The translations under genes were made by a program, and so were the position numbers. A stretch of 64,000 nt of DNA from Loxodes magnus (Eukaryota > Ciliophora > Karyorelictea > Loxodida > Loxodidae), in assembly GCA_946699065.1 (NCBI GenBank), contig CAMPDV010000087.1, positions 186,001-250,000 on the forward strand, written 5' to 3'. The notes beneath the pieces are model-generated. The model was not told the origin of the DNA and ran no database searches. It saw nothing but the letters and a program-made list of their open reading frames with translations. This document shows, piece after piece, positions 1 to 11,774 of this stretch; within the stretch, counting starts at the first letter, position 1, and every line of letters begins with the position of its first letter.

Positions 1-1035
1 AATCAGACATTATATCGATGTTTAGACTCTAGCATAATTAAGTTAATCCTGCAACTGTTACTTTATTTTCTTATTTGTCAGCATATGCAGCAAAAAAATT
101 TTATAAGCTTTCATCTATTGATATTGGCTGAGCGGCAGTTTATTTGGCAGGAGGCTTAGCTACCTTTCCTTGAGTTTTTGCGGTCTATTTTTAAGTGGGC
201 ACTGCAGGTTTTTTATTTTTCTTCATTTTAGAAAGCAAATACCAAATATAAAATAAAAATATATTAAAATTGTTTCAAATAAAAGTAATTATTATCACTG
301 CAGTTATGAGCAAAAGTAGAGAAACAAATAAAAATAAATTTCTTTTGTTCCACCTATTTTAGTTTTGTAGCAGCAATGGTTATTATATTTCTTAGGGTCC
401 CTAAAATATTTCCTGATTTGTCTCTCTTTGCAATTCTCGTGAGTTTAAAGCTTTAGTTTCTTCATATTAGCCTTAAAATAAAGCATATTCTTCAGCATTT
501 TGAAGTTATCTTGCTAGTTATTCATCTTTGTCTTATTATTCCTTTTGAAATTGTTAAAAAACTATTTCTTCCTGATCGAAATTATCATAAAGTTACTTTT
601 CTAAATCTCCTTGCTTTTAATATTTATCAGTAGTTAAATCAGAAAGCTATTAGTTCTCAGAATAGTAAAAATTTTAACTTTATAATGGATTTTCTTAATT
701 AACTTTAATTCCTCCTACTACGTTAGAAATAATAGGTTTTATTGCAGCCTTTTTTTATTCTTCCTCTTACTGTTCTTTAATCTACTTTTAAAAAGTATCT
801 TGATTTTGCTTATATTTTTACTATTATTAAAGCCTATAATCTTCTAGTTAAAAGGAATTCATTTTTATCTTTATGATTTTTTAAGTTTTATTATTTCTTT
901 ATTTAATAAACTTTTTGCTATCTTTAAGTTATTTAAATAATGTCCTCTATTAGCTTTAACGAATTAAAATTCCTTACTATACTCTTTTAGTTAGAAATTT
1001 TCCTTACTGGTTAATACTAATAATTATCATAGTGA
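1..1035 (+). CDS. Multi-pass membrane protein, 3' part only
   Basis: Partial gene whose 5' end lies before the window. The first frame starts at base 3 and gives hydrophobic segments such as SYLSAYAAKKFYK, DIGWAAVYLAGGLATFPW (TGA read as W twice) and AGFLFFFILESKY. A 19-nt intron at 285-303 shifts the frame. The downstream exon then gives further membrane segments (NFFCSTYFSFVAAMVIIF, SLFAILVSL, VILLVIHLCLIIPFEIV). It therefore looks like a polytopic membrane protein with at least five hydrophobic segments. I do not recognise the family. The stop is uncertain: in-frame TGA codons lie at 874-876 and 1033-1035, and the first could still be Trp. After about 900 the composition drifts towards intergenic. 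Confidence 0.45.
285..303 (+). other. 19-nt spliceosomal intron
   Basis: GTAATTATTATCACTGCAG, phase 0. Removing it joins the frame ending ILKLFQIK to LWAKVEKQIK, both with membrane-protein composition. It has the GTAA start and pyrimidine-CAG end seen in the other introns of the window. Confidence 0.6.
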
Positions 1036-1555
1036 TAACAGTCTTTAGTAATTCTTTCATATAACTATATAACTGATTTCCTAACTTTATTCCTTCTCCT
1101 AGCTGGTTAATCTTCTTATTTTAATAGTGTTAGTTTATTACTTACATTTCATCTGCTTTCTTTCTTATTTTTAATTGCATGCTTTTGTATAGTGCAATTT
1201 ATGCCTATCTAGAATAATGCAATATAATCTAAGTTAAATGAAATGATGTAGTTCTAAATAACTAAATTGACTGTATTAATCTCTTAGCAAGTTAAGCATG
1301 CTATTATAAATTAAAGAGCAACCTCTTGCTTATGCTAATTATTATTATAATATGTACTATTAGCCTAAACCTTTAAGTATAGCAGTTCTATTTAACTTAA
1401 GCTAATTATAAAATGTTAGCTGCTCTTATATAAATTAAATGCTTTAATTAATTTAATGAATCAAATAAAGGAATAAGAAGATGGTTGGAGTGATAAAGGT
1501 TATAAGTAAAATTAGAATTTGAAATAATATAAAAGTTCTATAAATATATACCAAA
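1036..1555. other. 3' intergenic region, no gene seen
   Basis: AT-rich DNA between two convergent 3' ends. The frame of the upstream gene stays free of TGA for most of it, but codon use is of the intergenic type, rich in TTA, ATA and TAA. Nothing recognisable. Confidence 0.4.
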
Positions 1556-2869
1556 TCACTTTTTAGCTACTTTCTTTTTGTTTTGAAGAGGCTCGTTATT
1601 CACTTCAGGTTTTTTTGGAGTTTCTCTTGGACTTGGAATAGTTTCTCCCGATTTTCTCAATTGTTCTGTCTGGAAATTATCCTTTTTAGTAGTGTTATGC
1701 TTCTGGTAATCTTTAAGAGATGTTTATTATTAAAGCATCTGAGCTTAGTTCATTTGAAATGAATTTTATTGCTTCTATTAGACTGGATTTTACTCTCTTA
1801 CTCTTCCAAGATGGTCTTTCTTCTAAGCTTAGCTCTATTGCTAATAAACTTATAAGTTACTTTTAATATTCTATTGCTGTATGGTCTAAGAGGTTTAAAC
1901 ATTTTGTGCATTTTCGGTTTAAAACTTATTAGGTTTAGGTTGCTTTGGAGATATTACTTCTTAGACGTTTGATTATGCAAGAGATGAGTTACGTCTACCT
2001 TCAGCCTCGTTGCTTGGAACATCTTCATGCTCTTCATGAACTTATTACCTGAATCTTTATGGCCAAACTACACCATCTCCAACTGGTCTTCCACTTTAAC
2101 CAAAAATCGGCAAAAACCAAAGACAGCCATTTTTCCCAAATACCTAAATCCAGTTACTCCAAACTCCCATATCATAAGAAGTAGTTACTTAATGGTTTGG
2201 CTACTTTTTTTCCATAGATTCAATAGTAGTTGAGTTTTAAACAACTAGAGAAACATGAAATTTGAAGAAAAGGGAAAGCATTACTGTTAGAATGCAACAG
2301 ATTCCATAACTAGACAAAATTAGCACTGAAGGAAAAGCATTTGGACTAGAATCAAAGAATAAATATTAAACAGTTTGATAAACCTTACTAGCCATTGTTA
2401 TATCAACAAAGTAAATTGTTACCAAAGTGTAAAACAATAAAAGCATAAAAAACTTCCTGTTGTAAAAACCCATGCAATTATTAATCCAAGGACAATGGTG
2501 ATCCATATTTAGCACGCATCTATTGCAAGCTGAGCAATGATGACAACGATCAGGTTTGAAAACGTGACACATCAAACAATATCTTCTTCTTTTATGCTCT
2601 GGATCACCCATAAAAAAGCCTCAATAAGGAGGAACTTATCCTGGATCAGTAAAAACAGCTTGAGTAAAAGACCAGAGTAGCATAAAAAGCAGCATATGAA
2701 AAATAACAAGAAGAATAATAGAAGGTATAAAAGTTCCATCATTTTAAAGCATAGGCATTATTGTGAAAAATACATATGGGTAGTAAACAAAGGAAATAAC
2801 CACTATTACGAATAGGACAAACATAGAGCCTGTCAGTCTAGCCATTGTGCAAGGAATTCGAGAGGCCAT
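1556..2869 (-). CDS. DHHC-type protein S-palmitoyltransferase
   Basis: 437-aa membrane enzyme that would attach palmitate to cysteines of substrate proteins at Golgi, ER or plasma membrane. Two N-terminal TM segments (about residues 12-35 and 50-70) lead to PPYWGF, then the cysteine-rich domain CLMCHVFKPDRCHHCSACNR and the catalytic DHHCPWINNCMG. Two more TM segments follow, with the TTIE motif (family TTxE) after TM4. The C-terminal tail is Gln-rich, from many TAA/TAG codons, and ends in KKKVAKK-TGA. The Trp of PPYWGF is encoded by TGA at 2621-2623, while the stop at 1556-1558 is also TGA. One uninterrupted frame of 438 codons. Start ATG in AAATGGCC context. The catalytic residues look intact, so activity is expected by family knowledge. 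Confidence 0.93.
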
Positions 2870-4654
2870 TTAAATAATTATTCAAAATTTAATTTAATTA
2901 TTTAATATAGCATCAAAATGAAAATTCTAGGTAGTTTTCTTAGCTATAAACAAGACTAATAATTCAACTTGTAATCTATCCTATTAATCATAATACTTTC
3001 TATTATACTAGAACCAACTAAATTTCTCAAGCTTAGTTAATTTTTGAAATATTACAGTAATTAAGTGAAAGAATTTCTTGAATGAAGATTGAGATTAACA
3101 TGGAAATAGATATATTTAAATTACATAGATAGTTTAGATAAAACTTAAAAAGAAGGTAGAAACATAAAATAAATATTTATTGATGATAATGATAACTATT
3201 TGAATTACCCAAATATTTTAATATTCCTTTATTAATTATTACTTTTTATCTTAATTGTTTCTTAAAAGCAAACTCTTATTTATTCATCTGGTTATTGCTT
3301 TACATCAAATAAAAATAGACGATCTTATGAAATATTGAATAAGATTCCCTCTGATTATAAAAGTTATAAATAGATATTATTTTCTTATGTTTATAAATTG
3401 CTCTATTTAAATCTAGCTATTATTCACAGCTCTAAGATATTAGTTATCCTAAATTCTTTTTGTAAATAAAGAAGACTAAATTATTTAATTTTTAGCTCTT
3501 ATATCTAAATTAGAACAGAAAGAGTCTATATTTGAATTTAATATGCTAAACTATTTAAGAATGCTATTTAATATAATAAATATCTCTTTTAGCTAATTTG
3601 AGTAGCTATAAGTTGTATATAGATATTTGAAAAATAGATGAAGCTTTATAATAAAAGGTTATTATGAAACTATATTAAGCTACTATAAAAGATATTCTAC
3701 TTAGATCAATTTTATTTTTTATAATTTCTTCTTTATCTTCAGTTATTTATATTTTGAGGGAACATTCAGTAAATATATAATTTGGTGCAGAATGAATTTA
3801 AAATATTTGAACTAATTACTATAATTTGGGAGATTAATTAATTTTAGGCTTTAACTGGAAGAAAAATTTAAGAACTTATTAGGATTGCCAAAAATTAATT
3901 ATATTGTGATTAAATCTGCTTATTCTTTTATCTTTAGGGGCTAGAAGCTATAGTTCATCTGATTTGAGACAGATTTTATAATTTCTAAGTAACTTCACTT
4001 GTTTCTATATCTATAAAGAATTTAATATTTTAATAGGTTTTTTAGCTACCAAAAGATAAAAACCATATATACTTAACTTCGAAACTTTTGCTTTTTTATT
4101 ATAATCATTGAGATTAATAAATAATAATATAACTATTTTAAATTTAAAATGGTTTGGCTCCTATCTGATCAATAACAAAATTTAAGAATTTTTGTAATAA
4201 GGATAAATAAAAGTTACTTAGATTAGCTAAACCATGAAAAACTTAATTCCTTTTTATCTAATTTTATGTATTTCTTCTCAATTTATGAAATTACCTAATT
4301 ATGAATATTGCCCTTTATATCATTTCAAATAACTATTTTATTAATAACTTTTATTATCTGTAAAGAGATACTAATATATAAATGTACTAAAATCAATAAT
4401 TAAAAGTACTAATTCTCTTATTATTTTTAAATTAGAATCTATGAAGTGAAATTAAAAGCTGCTTATATAAAGTAAAAAAGTGCTATTTGTTTATTTAAAT
4501 TGAAATATATGCTTTTATTTAGATAGATATAAAGCATAATTTCTAATTTTAGTGTTAATGAGCAAGCAGCTTTAATCGTATTTTAAAGAAGATAGACTTT
4601 ATAATATAAGATATTATCAATTTTTTATAGTTGTAATAGATGTTATTATTATGA
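2870..4654. other. Intergenic, no supported gene
   Basis: About 1.8 kb of very AT-rich DNA between the 5' end of the DHHC gene and the 3' end of the MLF gene. It should contain the DHHC promoter. A TGA-poor plus-strand frame near 3270-3680 was considered and not accepted. No repeats or RNA genes seen. Confidence 0.4.
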
Positions 4655-5668
4655 TCAAAACTCTGGGGCAGGGGCAGGATTTGAAGGTGTAGCTACAAAT
4701 CTCTATGGTCGCTATTAGGCTCCTTATCTGTTAGGTGGATTTACTCTTTACATTTATCTTTCGATGTTTTAGGGTCGTCTTTATTATTAGTTTCTTGGTA
4801 TAGCTCCTGGTCTCTCATGTTATCTTTGTAAATCTCTATCGGGTAACATAATTGGCTGAATATCCCTTCTTGCTGGATCTTAATACTCAAGAGCGTTTTG
4901 CAAAGGTTGTTGTTAGGGTCTTTAACGCTAATATGGAACAGGCTAGTTCTCTTGTTTCTAATAAGGGGGAATATATTATCCTCTTCTATCTTCCTAGATA
5001 TAATCATTTTATAATGCAAAACGTTCTGGTTAGTTTCTCTGTTTAAAAGACTTGCTATTTGCGAATGTATTACTTCTTTGTGAACTATACATATTTCCAG
5101 TCGGATTTTCAAGAGCTTTCTTTGATCCAAAATTTATTTCAGAGGCAACTTAATTCCATCTTCTGTCGAAATCTTTAACTTCTTCTTCAGCCAAATTTTT
5201 GTAAAGTTCATTTTAATGAAATTCATTTCCAATTCTTTACTTCACTACTTTTCTACCTTGTCCATTTAGATTTCTCTCATGAGCTTCTTTTTACAAACAT
5301 GTATGAGAATTTTCATATCTTTAATTTCTTTCTTAAATCTTTTCTCCTTTTTTTCCATATGCTCCAATTGAATGGGATTCATATCTCTCTATCTAAGGCT
5401 TTCCATTTTAGTCATAATATTAATTAGAATGCATAACTTTTCTCATTACTTAGCCTTTTCCCATACCAGAATCAAATCCACTTGCCATAAAGTTTTATAT
5501 TTATCTATCATTCCTATCAAAGTTACTATCTTGCAGCATATTTCTGCCAAACCCTCCTCCAAAATCTCCAAAGCCTCTAAACATTTCATTCGCCATCTGA
5601 TTAAACTATTTGGAAATATTTTAGTGGAACTGCTCCATACGTGTAAACATATCTTGGTGTCTTTGCAT
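4655..5668 (-). CDS. Myeloid leukemia factor (MLF) family protein
   Basis: 337-aa protein. The N-terminal half matches the Mlf1 domain: QFNQMANEMFRGFGDFGGGF, then HSNQYYDQNGKPQIERYES (compare animal MLF, where a GDGKPQVYQETSS-like stretch follows the same position), then GAYGKKGEKIQERNQRYENS, LQKEAHERNLNGQGRKV and the acidic EEEVKDFDRRW. The C-terminal 120 residues are Gln/Pro/Arg-rich and disordered, ending NPAPAPEF-TGA. MLF proteins are conserved scaffolds linked to transcription control, 14-3-3 binding and, in protists, stress bodies; which role applies here is unknown. The frame has no interruption (338 codons). A standard-code reading shows only a misleading 129-aa fragment in another frame. 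Confidence 0.85.
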
Positions 5669-7521
5669 TTTAATTATAACAATTAAACTAATAAGGGAAT
5701 TTAAATCTTTTTAAAGTGATTATATTGAAACTAATGATGGTAATTATGATAGCGTTATATCATACTATTTCTTATATTTTTATTCTATTAAACTTCTTCT
5801 TTATGTTCTAGAATTCTATTTAATTAAACTAAACACTATTTCTTTTAAAGCTTCAACTATTTAACTCTTTATTTTTATAAAGTCTTTCTCTTAGAAGTCT
5901 TTATCCAGCTAAAATAAACTGGATTCTAACAAATATGATAGTAATTTTAAGGTTAATTATTTATAGGATTTAGATGGTGAGATAGTTGGAGACTGATTTC
6001 CTAAGATGCTGAAATAAATAGAAAAAAAGTATTTTAGAATTTATGTAATTACTACCTAAGACTATTTGACAATATCTGCCTTCATATTTTCAATTCTTCT
6101 ATGATTATCTGGAGAATTTAGCATTAACTATATAATTAAGTTACATTCAGTGAAGATCTAAGTGATTAATCAAAAATAGTATAGGGATATTTTATGGCTA
6201 ATATAAAGTTAAGTTAAGAATTACACTAGCATACATGCTTGAAAATTCAATAGTAAAGTGTAATTTGAAAGCAAAAACTCACGCATATTGCTATTTACAA
6301 AAAGCTTTAACTATTTAGACTGAGATAAAGGAGAAAAATTGCATTAAAATTAAAGGATGATAAGAAATATAGACAGTGCTTTAATAGTAATTATAAATAG
6401 CTTTAGAAGAGCTATTATTTTTTATTATAATATAAAAACAGTCTTAAATATAAATTTAATAAGTCTTTATTCTTTATAAAAAGAGTAAAAATCTTAAAGT
6501 TAAACTTATCATGTGGTGCTTTATTAAATTCTTGATTATCTATTACAAATAAGTAATTTACAAAGTTCAGTAAATTATTTCTTATAGCATCATTTGCTTT
6601 GAAAGTCTTTAAATAAAACAGCACTCAGTAGTGTTAGAAATCATAATTAAGTTTATAAATTAAAAATTTTAAAGATAAAATTCTAATAAAGTATTTGATT
6701 TTATATGCTGAGGTAATATAATTGATAACCTTTTTTCTAATATAATTTTTCTTAACTAGTTTAAAAATGTCATCCTCAATTTATAGCAATCCTGGGAACT
6801 AGACTTGAAGTATAAATAAGCTTTTTTGATAAAATATGAAATACTCTTTTTATTATGATTTATTAGAAATTTAAGCTTCTCAATAAGTTGCAAAGTACAT
6901 TCCATTAATTTAAATTTAATCATCAAATGATAAATGATTTACAAGCATTATTTAGAAGTACTTAATATAAGATAGAATACCAGATGCTCTAATAATTTAG
7001 CATACTTCCTTCTTATTAATAAAAATTCTCTGATAATTGCTTTACATTTTTTGTAAATCTCACATATTTAAGAAAAAATTTTGTGTGCATAAAAGCATAA
7101 AAAGTATAATTAGCTCAGACAAATAATACTAGAGTATAAATATGAAAAAGAAAATATTAATTTAAATACTATACTTACCTCTATAGCCTTAGATTGAATA
7201 AAAGTCAAAAGATACTTCTATTTTAATAACATCTGTATGTATTTATTCATCTTTATTTGATAAAGCAAACATTTTAATTCTAAGCTTTACCTTTTATTAT
7301 ATTAACGAAGCTTATATCTTAATGTGATTTGTCTAGTAAGATTATTGATAGAGGATTAAAGGTTATCCAAAAAATAGCTGAAGTAATTTTTAAGTTTAAT
7401 GAATTGGTTATGTGTTAGTTATTTTAAGGGATATTAAAAATTCTATAATTCTCATGAAGAGGTTAATTAATAAAGAGACAAGCTTTTTTATGCAATATTT
7501 ATAAAATAAAGGACTATATAT
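5669..7521. other. AT-rich intergenic with possible unassigned coding on the minus strand
   Basis: No gene can be defended. On the minus strand about 7080-6290 there are two long frames with few or no TGA codons (for example DDIFKLVKKNYIRKKV and FKANDAIRNNLLNFVNYL near 6770-6560). They are out of frame with each other and have no clear start. It could be an AT-rich gene with an undetected tiny intron, a decayed gene, or chance. Confidence 0.25.
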
Positions 7522-8604
7522 TCAAATGCTTCCAGTGTTTGACAACATTTCAAAGCTTAAAACCTTAAGAGCTTCCATAGCATCTATTCTGTTATTTACA
7601 TCTATTACTAGCATTTTTGTTATCATTCAAGTCAGCATTTCAGAGAGACCTTCTAGTTAAGCATGCTTTTTGATATCAAAAGAGTTATTGTACAATTTAA
7701 CATAGTCTTCTTATGTGGATAAGTCACTAAGCAATTTCTGACCTGTTAATAGATAAAGAATTGTAACTCCTATGCTTCAAATATCTATTTTATTACTTTC
7801 CTGTTTTCTAAGTATTTCTTCAGGTGCTTGAAAATGTAGACTATTAGAGTTATTAAGAGAGTTATTCAAGCAATTTTCTACTTAGAAATAATTAGAAATT
7901 TTAATTTACTACAAACTTTTTTCTTTTTTACTTACAAGCTAAATACTCTTAGGGTTTATATTTTTATGCGTAACTCCATTCCAGTGCATATAAGAGCAAG
8001 CTTTCAGCAATTGATACGCAACACCCTGAATTTCTCGCTCTGAAAAAAATTAATTATTTTCTTTTCTTTCATTTATAAATTCCTGCAAGCTTCCTCCTTC
8101 GTAGTATTCCATAACTAAGTAATAGCAATTACTTTAGCGGAAATATTCTTCAAGCTAAATTATATTTGGGTGAATAAAATTAAGGTATTATTGCATTTTT
8201 TCTTTAAATGAAGACTCATTTTCAAGTTGTTCTTTTTTTATTTCTAGAACTTAATATTTGCTTTTGTTCTAAATTTTTTGAGCTATGTAGCTAAATATAG
8301 GAGTCAACTCAGTACTCTATCTATGCATCTCTCTTTATTTTGGAACGTAATAAAACTATTAAAATTCTTTAGGATTTAATTGGAGTCCTCGTTTGGCCTC
8401 CGAATTTTAAGCATCATTTTTTTCTTCTGAGTAATTTTCTTCTGTTTAAATTTCATGTGCCAAACTTAAATTTAATTTAGGTATAGAAATTTGATCAGAT
8501 TCTACTCTATTAAGTATTTCCTTTCTAAATTTGTTTCCATTCTTTTTGTTTTTTGGACTAAAATCTGTAGTGCCTTACTCTTATTTGCAAATTAAGCTTC
8601 CCAT
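7522..8604 (-). CDS. Protein kinase-like protein, probable pseudokinase
   Basis: 360 aa. The N-terminal 110 residues are polar. A kinase fold then follows: VLEIKKEQ in the place of the beta-3 lysine strand, HPNIIQLEEYF (helix C to beta 4), YYLVMEYYEGGSLQEFI (hinge), YMHWNGVTHKNINPKSI (catalytic loop), FQAPEEIL (APE), NKIDIWSIGVTILYLLTG (helix F) and NNRIDAMEALKV (helix I). The catalytic HRDLKPEN is replaced by HKNINPKS, so the proton-acceptor Asp is lost. The DFG position reads IKISNYF, and there is no glycine loop. It belongs to the CAMK/NEK-like part of the kinome by layout, but should be inactive. The Trp of DIWSIG is TGA, and the stop is also TGA (7522-7524). Confidence 0.82.
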
Positions 8605-8658
8605 TTTAATTAATTAAAATAGACTATAACACTTAAATTTACATAATATATAATCAAG

Positions 8659-8931
8659 TCATTCATCATTTTCAGCGTTTAGAGTTATTTTTGCTTATTC
8701 CTTTTATTAATTACTAAACGAGTGATTTAGCAATCTTCTTATATCTTAACGCATTTCTATTTAAATCATTTGAATAGCTTTTATTTAAGCTTCTGCTTCA
8801 TTTATATTCAAACTTTATTTCTTTATTTAACAATTCTATTCGCATTTTCTTAGAAGGCTTGAAACATAATTCCCTAATTTATCCCTCTGTATTTTGGAAA
8901 TAGTCTTATTTTATCTAAAATGTAACTTCAT
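8659..8931 (-). CDS. Small hypothetical protein upstream of the pseudokinase
   Basis: 90-codon frame starting MKLHFRQNKTISKIQ, with Cys, Lys and Gln-rich helices, ending NAENDE-TGA 54 nt before the pseudokinase start and in the same frame as it. Since TGA can also mean Trp, this could instead be an N-terminal extension of the kinase. The 18 codons between have intergenic composition, which favours two genes. No family recognised. A competing frame on the same strand is nearly as good, so the call is weak. Confidence 0.3.
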
Positions 8932-9613
8932 TAAAAAGAAGGTTAAAATATATAAATCCTGAAAATCTTTACAAAAAGTGAATTTCTTAATTTTGACGAG
9001 AAGCAGGATTTTTCGAAGGATCATTAGCAACAAAAATAAGCAAGCTTATGTATTAATCTATATAAATAGCATAAATTATAATTAAAGCTGTAGAAAAATA
9101 GAGTCTAATCTTAAGAAAGAAGCTAAAGCAAGTATAAAGTAATATTAAAGTGAACAATGCTAGCAATCTATAATCTAAACTTGTAAAAGCTAAGCATGAA
9201 ATAGAGTTTTACTTTAAAATGCTTCAATTTTCTTTAAATAGGTTATTATTTATAAGATAATAGGCTTCTTTTTATTTAATGCATATTCAAATATGTTTAA
9301 GTTTAAAGTTTATCAAAAAGGAACGAAAAGTTAATATTCCATCAGCTGTATTAAGTTTAAATTAATATCTCAATTAAGCTTTTGAATATAATATTTATGA
9401 AAATATATAAAGAGAAAATCAAATTTAGGCATAAATAAGGATTGCGTAGCATTAGTAAGCGATTGGTAGATAAGTTGAGACTACATAATAAGGAGTTGTA
9501 ATAGTTGGATTATTAACTTGAAGATAGAAGTTAAAGTCTATTTCAATTTAATAAAAGGACAAAATGAGGTATAATGATAGGTAGTTATTATTTTTCAAAT
9601 TAATTAATTAAAA
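8932..9613. other. Divergent intergenic region
   Basis: Lies between the minus-strand kinase region and the plus-strand receptor, so it should carry both promoters. Some GC-richer stretches (near 8990-9030 and 9430-9550) give coding-like frames on both strands, but none has a convincing start and stop. The ATG at 9614 is preceded by AATTAATTAAAA, the A-rich start context typical of this window. Confidence 0.3.
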
Positions 9614-11207
9614 ATGAGGTTCAAAATTGAAAACAGAACTCTTACCTTGAAGATGGTTCTTTATTTCGTACTTGCATCTGCTATTGTTATCTTTGTTCTT
9701 TTTGGCATTTTTATTGTGATTTTAGATGCTCTTGGATAAGATGCAAATGATCGTGCTAGAGATACTCTAAAGAAGTAAATTATTCAGCATATGAAATCCT
9801 ATAATGATATAAATTCAATAGTAGTGTAAAACTTTTTTGAAATGGGATTTTCTAGACTTGATTTATTAGTTAAAGTGACTTAGGATATATTTGAATTAGA
9901 TGGAAATAAAGGATACATAGTACCTCCAAGAAATGCTTATTAACATGACTAATTGCCGGATACTAATTTGAAGTATAATGAATAAACTAAAATACTTTAT
10001 GGTGAAAATATTGAAATTAGTTTTGATTATGGTGCATTTTTATCAACAGTAGCTTCTGAAGAATAATCAGAAGCAGGACTTTAAATAATGACAAAATGCT
10101 CTATATATGACTACTATGCAAACTCTTTCAAAACTTGACCTATTAGTAACATCTTTGTAGGCTTTGAAAAAGATCCAAGTTTCTATCTATACCCAGGAAG
10201 AATAATTGATTACTAGTATAGTCCTATTACAAGAGAGTGGTATTACTCATCCTTTAAAATACCAAATAATACTATTTATGTAACCAATCCATATTAATAA
10301 TATGGAGTTTAATAACTTATTATTATCACCTTTTCTGAAGCTTTATACCAAGGAGACCAAGCTTTTGGAGCGGCAGGAATAGATATCCTTCTAAGTTATT
10401 TTTCCTAAACTATTTAGAGCTTCAATATGGGAAGAGGGAGCTTTTCTATTTTTGTAACTTACGGAGGTACTATTGCGAATACTGTTCCAATTTGAAGTAC
10501 TTCAGCAGGGAGTGATAGAATTTACGATGAATCATTGACAGGATTTAGTTACAAATACTGAATAGACACTTTATTTAATAAAGAAATATCTGAAGACAAA
10601 ACTTTTACTTACAAACTAAGTAATGGTACTAGTTATTTCTTTGTCAGAAAATTCCAATACGCTCTTGATTACCAAAATAGACCAGTAAGTATTTCTTATA
10701 CAGAGCTATTCTTTGGGAATATTAATGATATTTTACTCTAAAGAAGTTCTTTATGAACCTTTAGACTGGCTAGATTAAGAGTTCTAGGATACTTATGACT
10801 TAGTTCTGTCAACTTGCTTGACAATAAGCTTCTTCTTTTATATTATTGTTGTTATACTAGTTATTTTCCTAAGTACCAGGATTATCAAGCCACTATCTCA
10901 AGTACTTGAAGTAGGTTCAGTCTTAGTCAATAATGCCTTTTAATCTAATTCTTTACAAGGAATTGACATCAACAATGACATTAAGCCTGCAGAGCACGAG
11001 CTCAATGCTTTAATAGAAACTTTTAAAAGAATTCTCAGAAAATTGGATATTAATTAGCACGATTCTCATACAGTGACAAACGGGTTTAGAACTGATTTAC
11101 TAGATATTTCTTAAGTTTAGCCTCAATATAAAAGAAATGAATTAAAGGACTTTTAGTTTGAGTGGTCCGACTATATTCCCAAAATTAAGAATAAACTTGT
11201 CTTTTGA
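9614..11207 (+). CDS. Membrane sensor with dCache domain and HAMP-like linker
   Basis: 524 aa after removing a 19-nt intron. TM1 (about residues 14-36, VLYFVLASAIVIFVLFGIF) is followed by a long extracellular region with the dCache_1 signature SPITREWYYSS (family YDPRxRPWY) and an aromatic/Gly-rich second half. TM2 (FFFYIIVVILVIFLSTR) leads into RIIKPLSQVLEVGSVL, a HAMP-like segment, and a short cytoplasmic tail. Such receptors sense small ligands outside the cell. No kinase, cyclase or TPR output domain is seen, so it may signal through partners. Several internal TGAs fall where Trp is plausible. The stop is uncertain: TGA 11205-11207 is chosen, but the same frame runs on without TGA into the next gene. 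Confidence 0.72.
10685..10703 (+). other. 19-nt spliceosomal intron
   Basis: GTAAGTATTTCTTATACAG, phase 0. Without removal the receptor frame is lost just before TM2. After removal DYQNRP joins SYSLGILMIFYSKEV and reads on through TM2 and the HAMP segment. Confidence 0.8.
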
Positions 11208-11774
11208 GAGACTTTAATTATTTTCTTTATTTAACTTTATCTCATCTTAAACTTTGGCTATTTATAATACAAAAATTCCTTCTTAACTATTAATCAATCA
11301 AAAAGGCTTGAGAATATTCCATTCATTGGACAATTAATTAATTACTATAACTTAGTTTATACCTTAGCTTTCAATAGTCTCAGATAAACATTAAAGCATT
11401 ACTTGTCATAGTGTTTATATAGCAAAATCTATGAGAGTGTAATTATAATTTGCAGTGCTGAGGATTAAATTTGGTATTTATTACAGATATCAGCAATAAT
11501 GAAGAATGATGCTTAGGATACTTTTCTTTGCTTATAAACTATACATTTACTTATCCTTAGTATTAGCTTTGCTTGCATAGCTTCTTATGCTAATGATTAA
11601 AATAGATTAAAAAGAAAGGATTCAAATTACTCTTTTAAACAATTAAGCTTTAATTCTTTAGTCTTAGTTAGTTTAATTCAACTTACAAAATAAATCAGAA
11701 ATAAGCTTAATTTAAGCCAAACGTTTAGACGTTTTATTCATTTTATAAGGAAGGAAAGATAGATTAGCATATAA
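11208..11774 (+). other. Ambiguous stretch between receptor and GPI protein
   Basis: No in-frame TGA for 189 codons in the receptor frame. Composition is between coding and intergenic. A possible 19-nt intron (GTGTAATTATAATTTGCAG, within 11400-11470) would lead to a different frame ending at a TGA that overlaps the next ATG (ATGA at 11775-11778). It may be an undetected C-terminal extension of the receptor or the 3' region plus the promoter of the next gene. Confidence 0.3.

Noticed and set aside
3270-3690. Plus-strand frame with NKNRRSYEIL and DYKSYKQIL, reminiscent of IS1/IS1595-type transposase ends
   Set aside because: No catalytic triad, no terminal repeats, composition equal to intergenic DNA; likely chance.
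4741-5130. 129-aa minus-strand ORF and 64-aa plus-strand ORF
   Set aside because: Shadows of the MLF gene, visible only because the standard code breaks the true frame at TAA/TAG.
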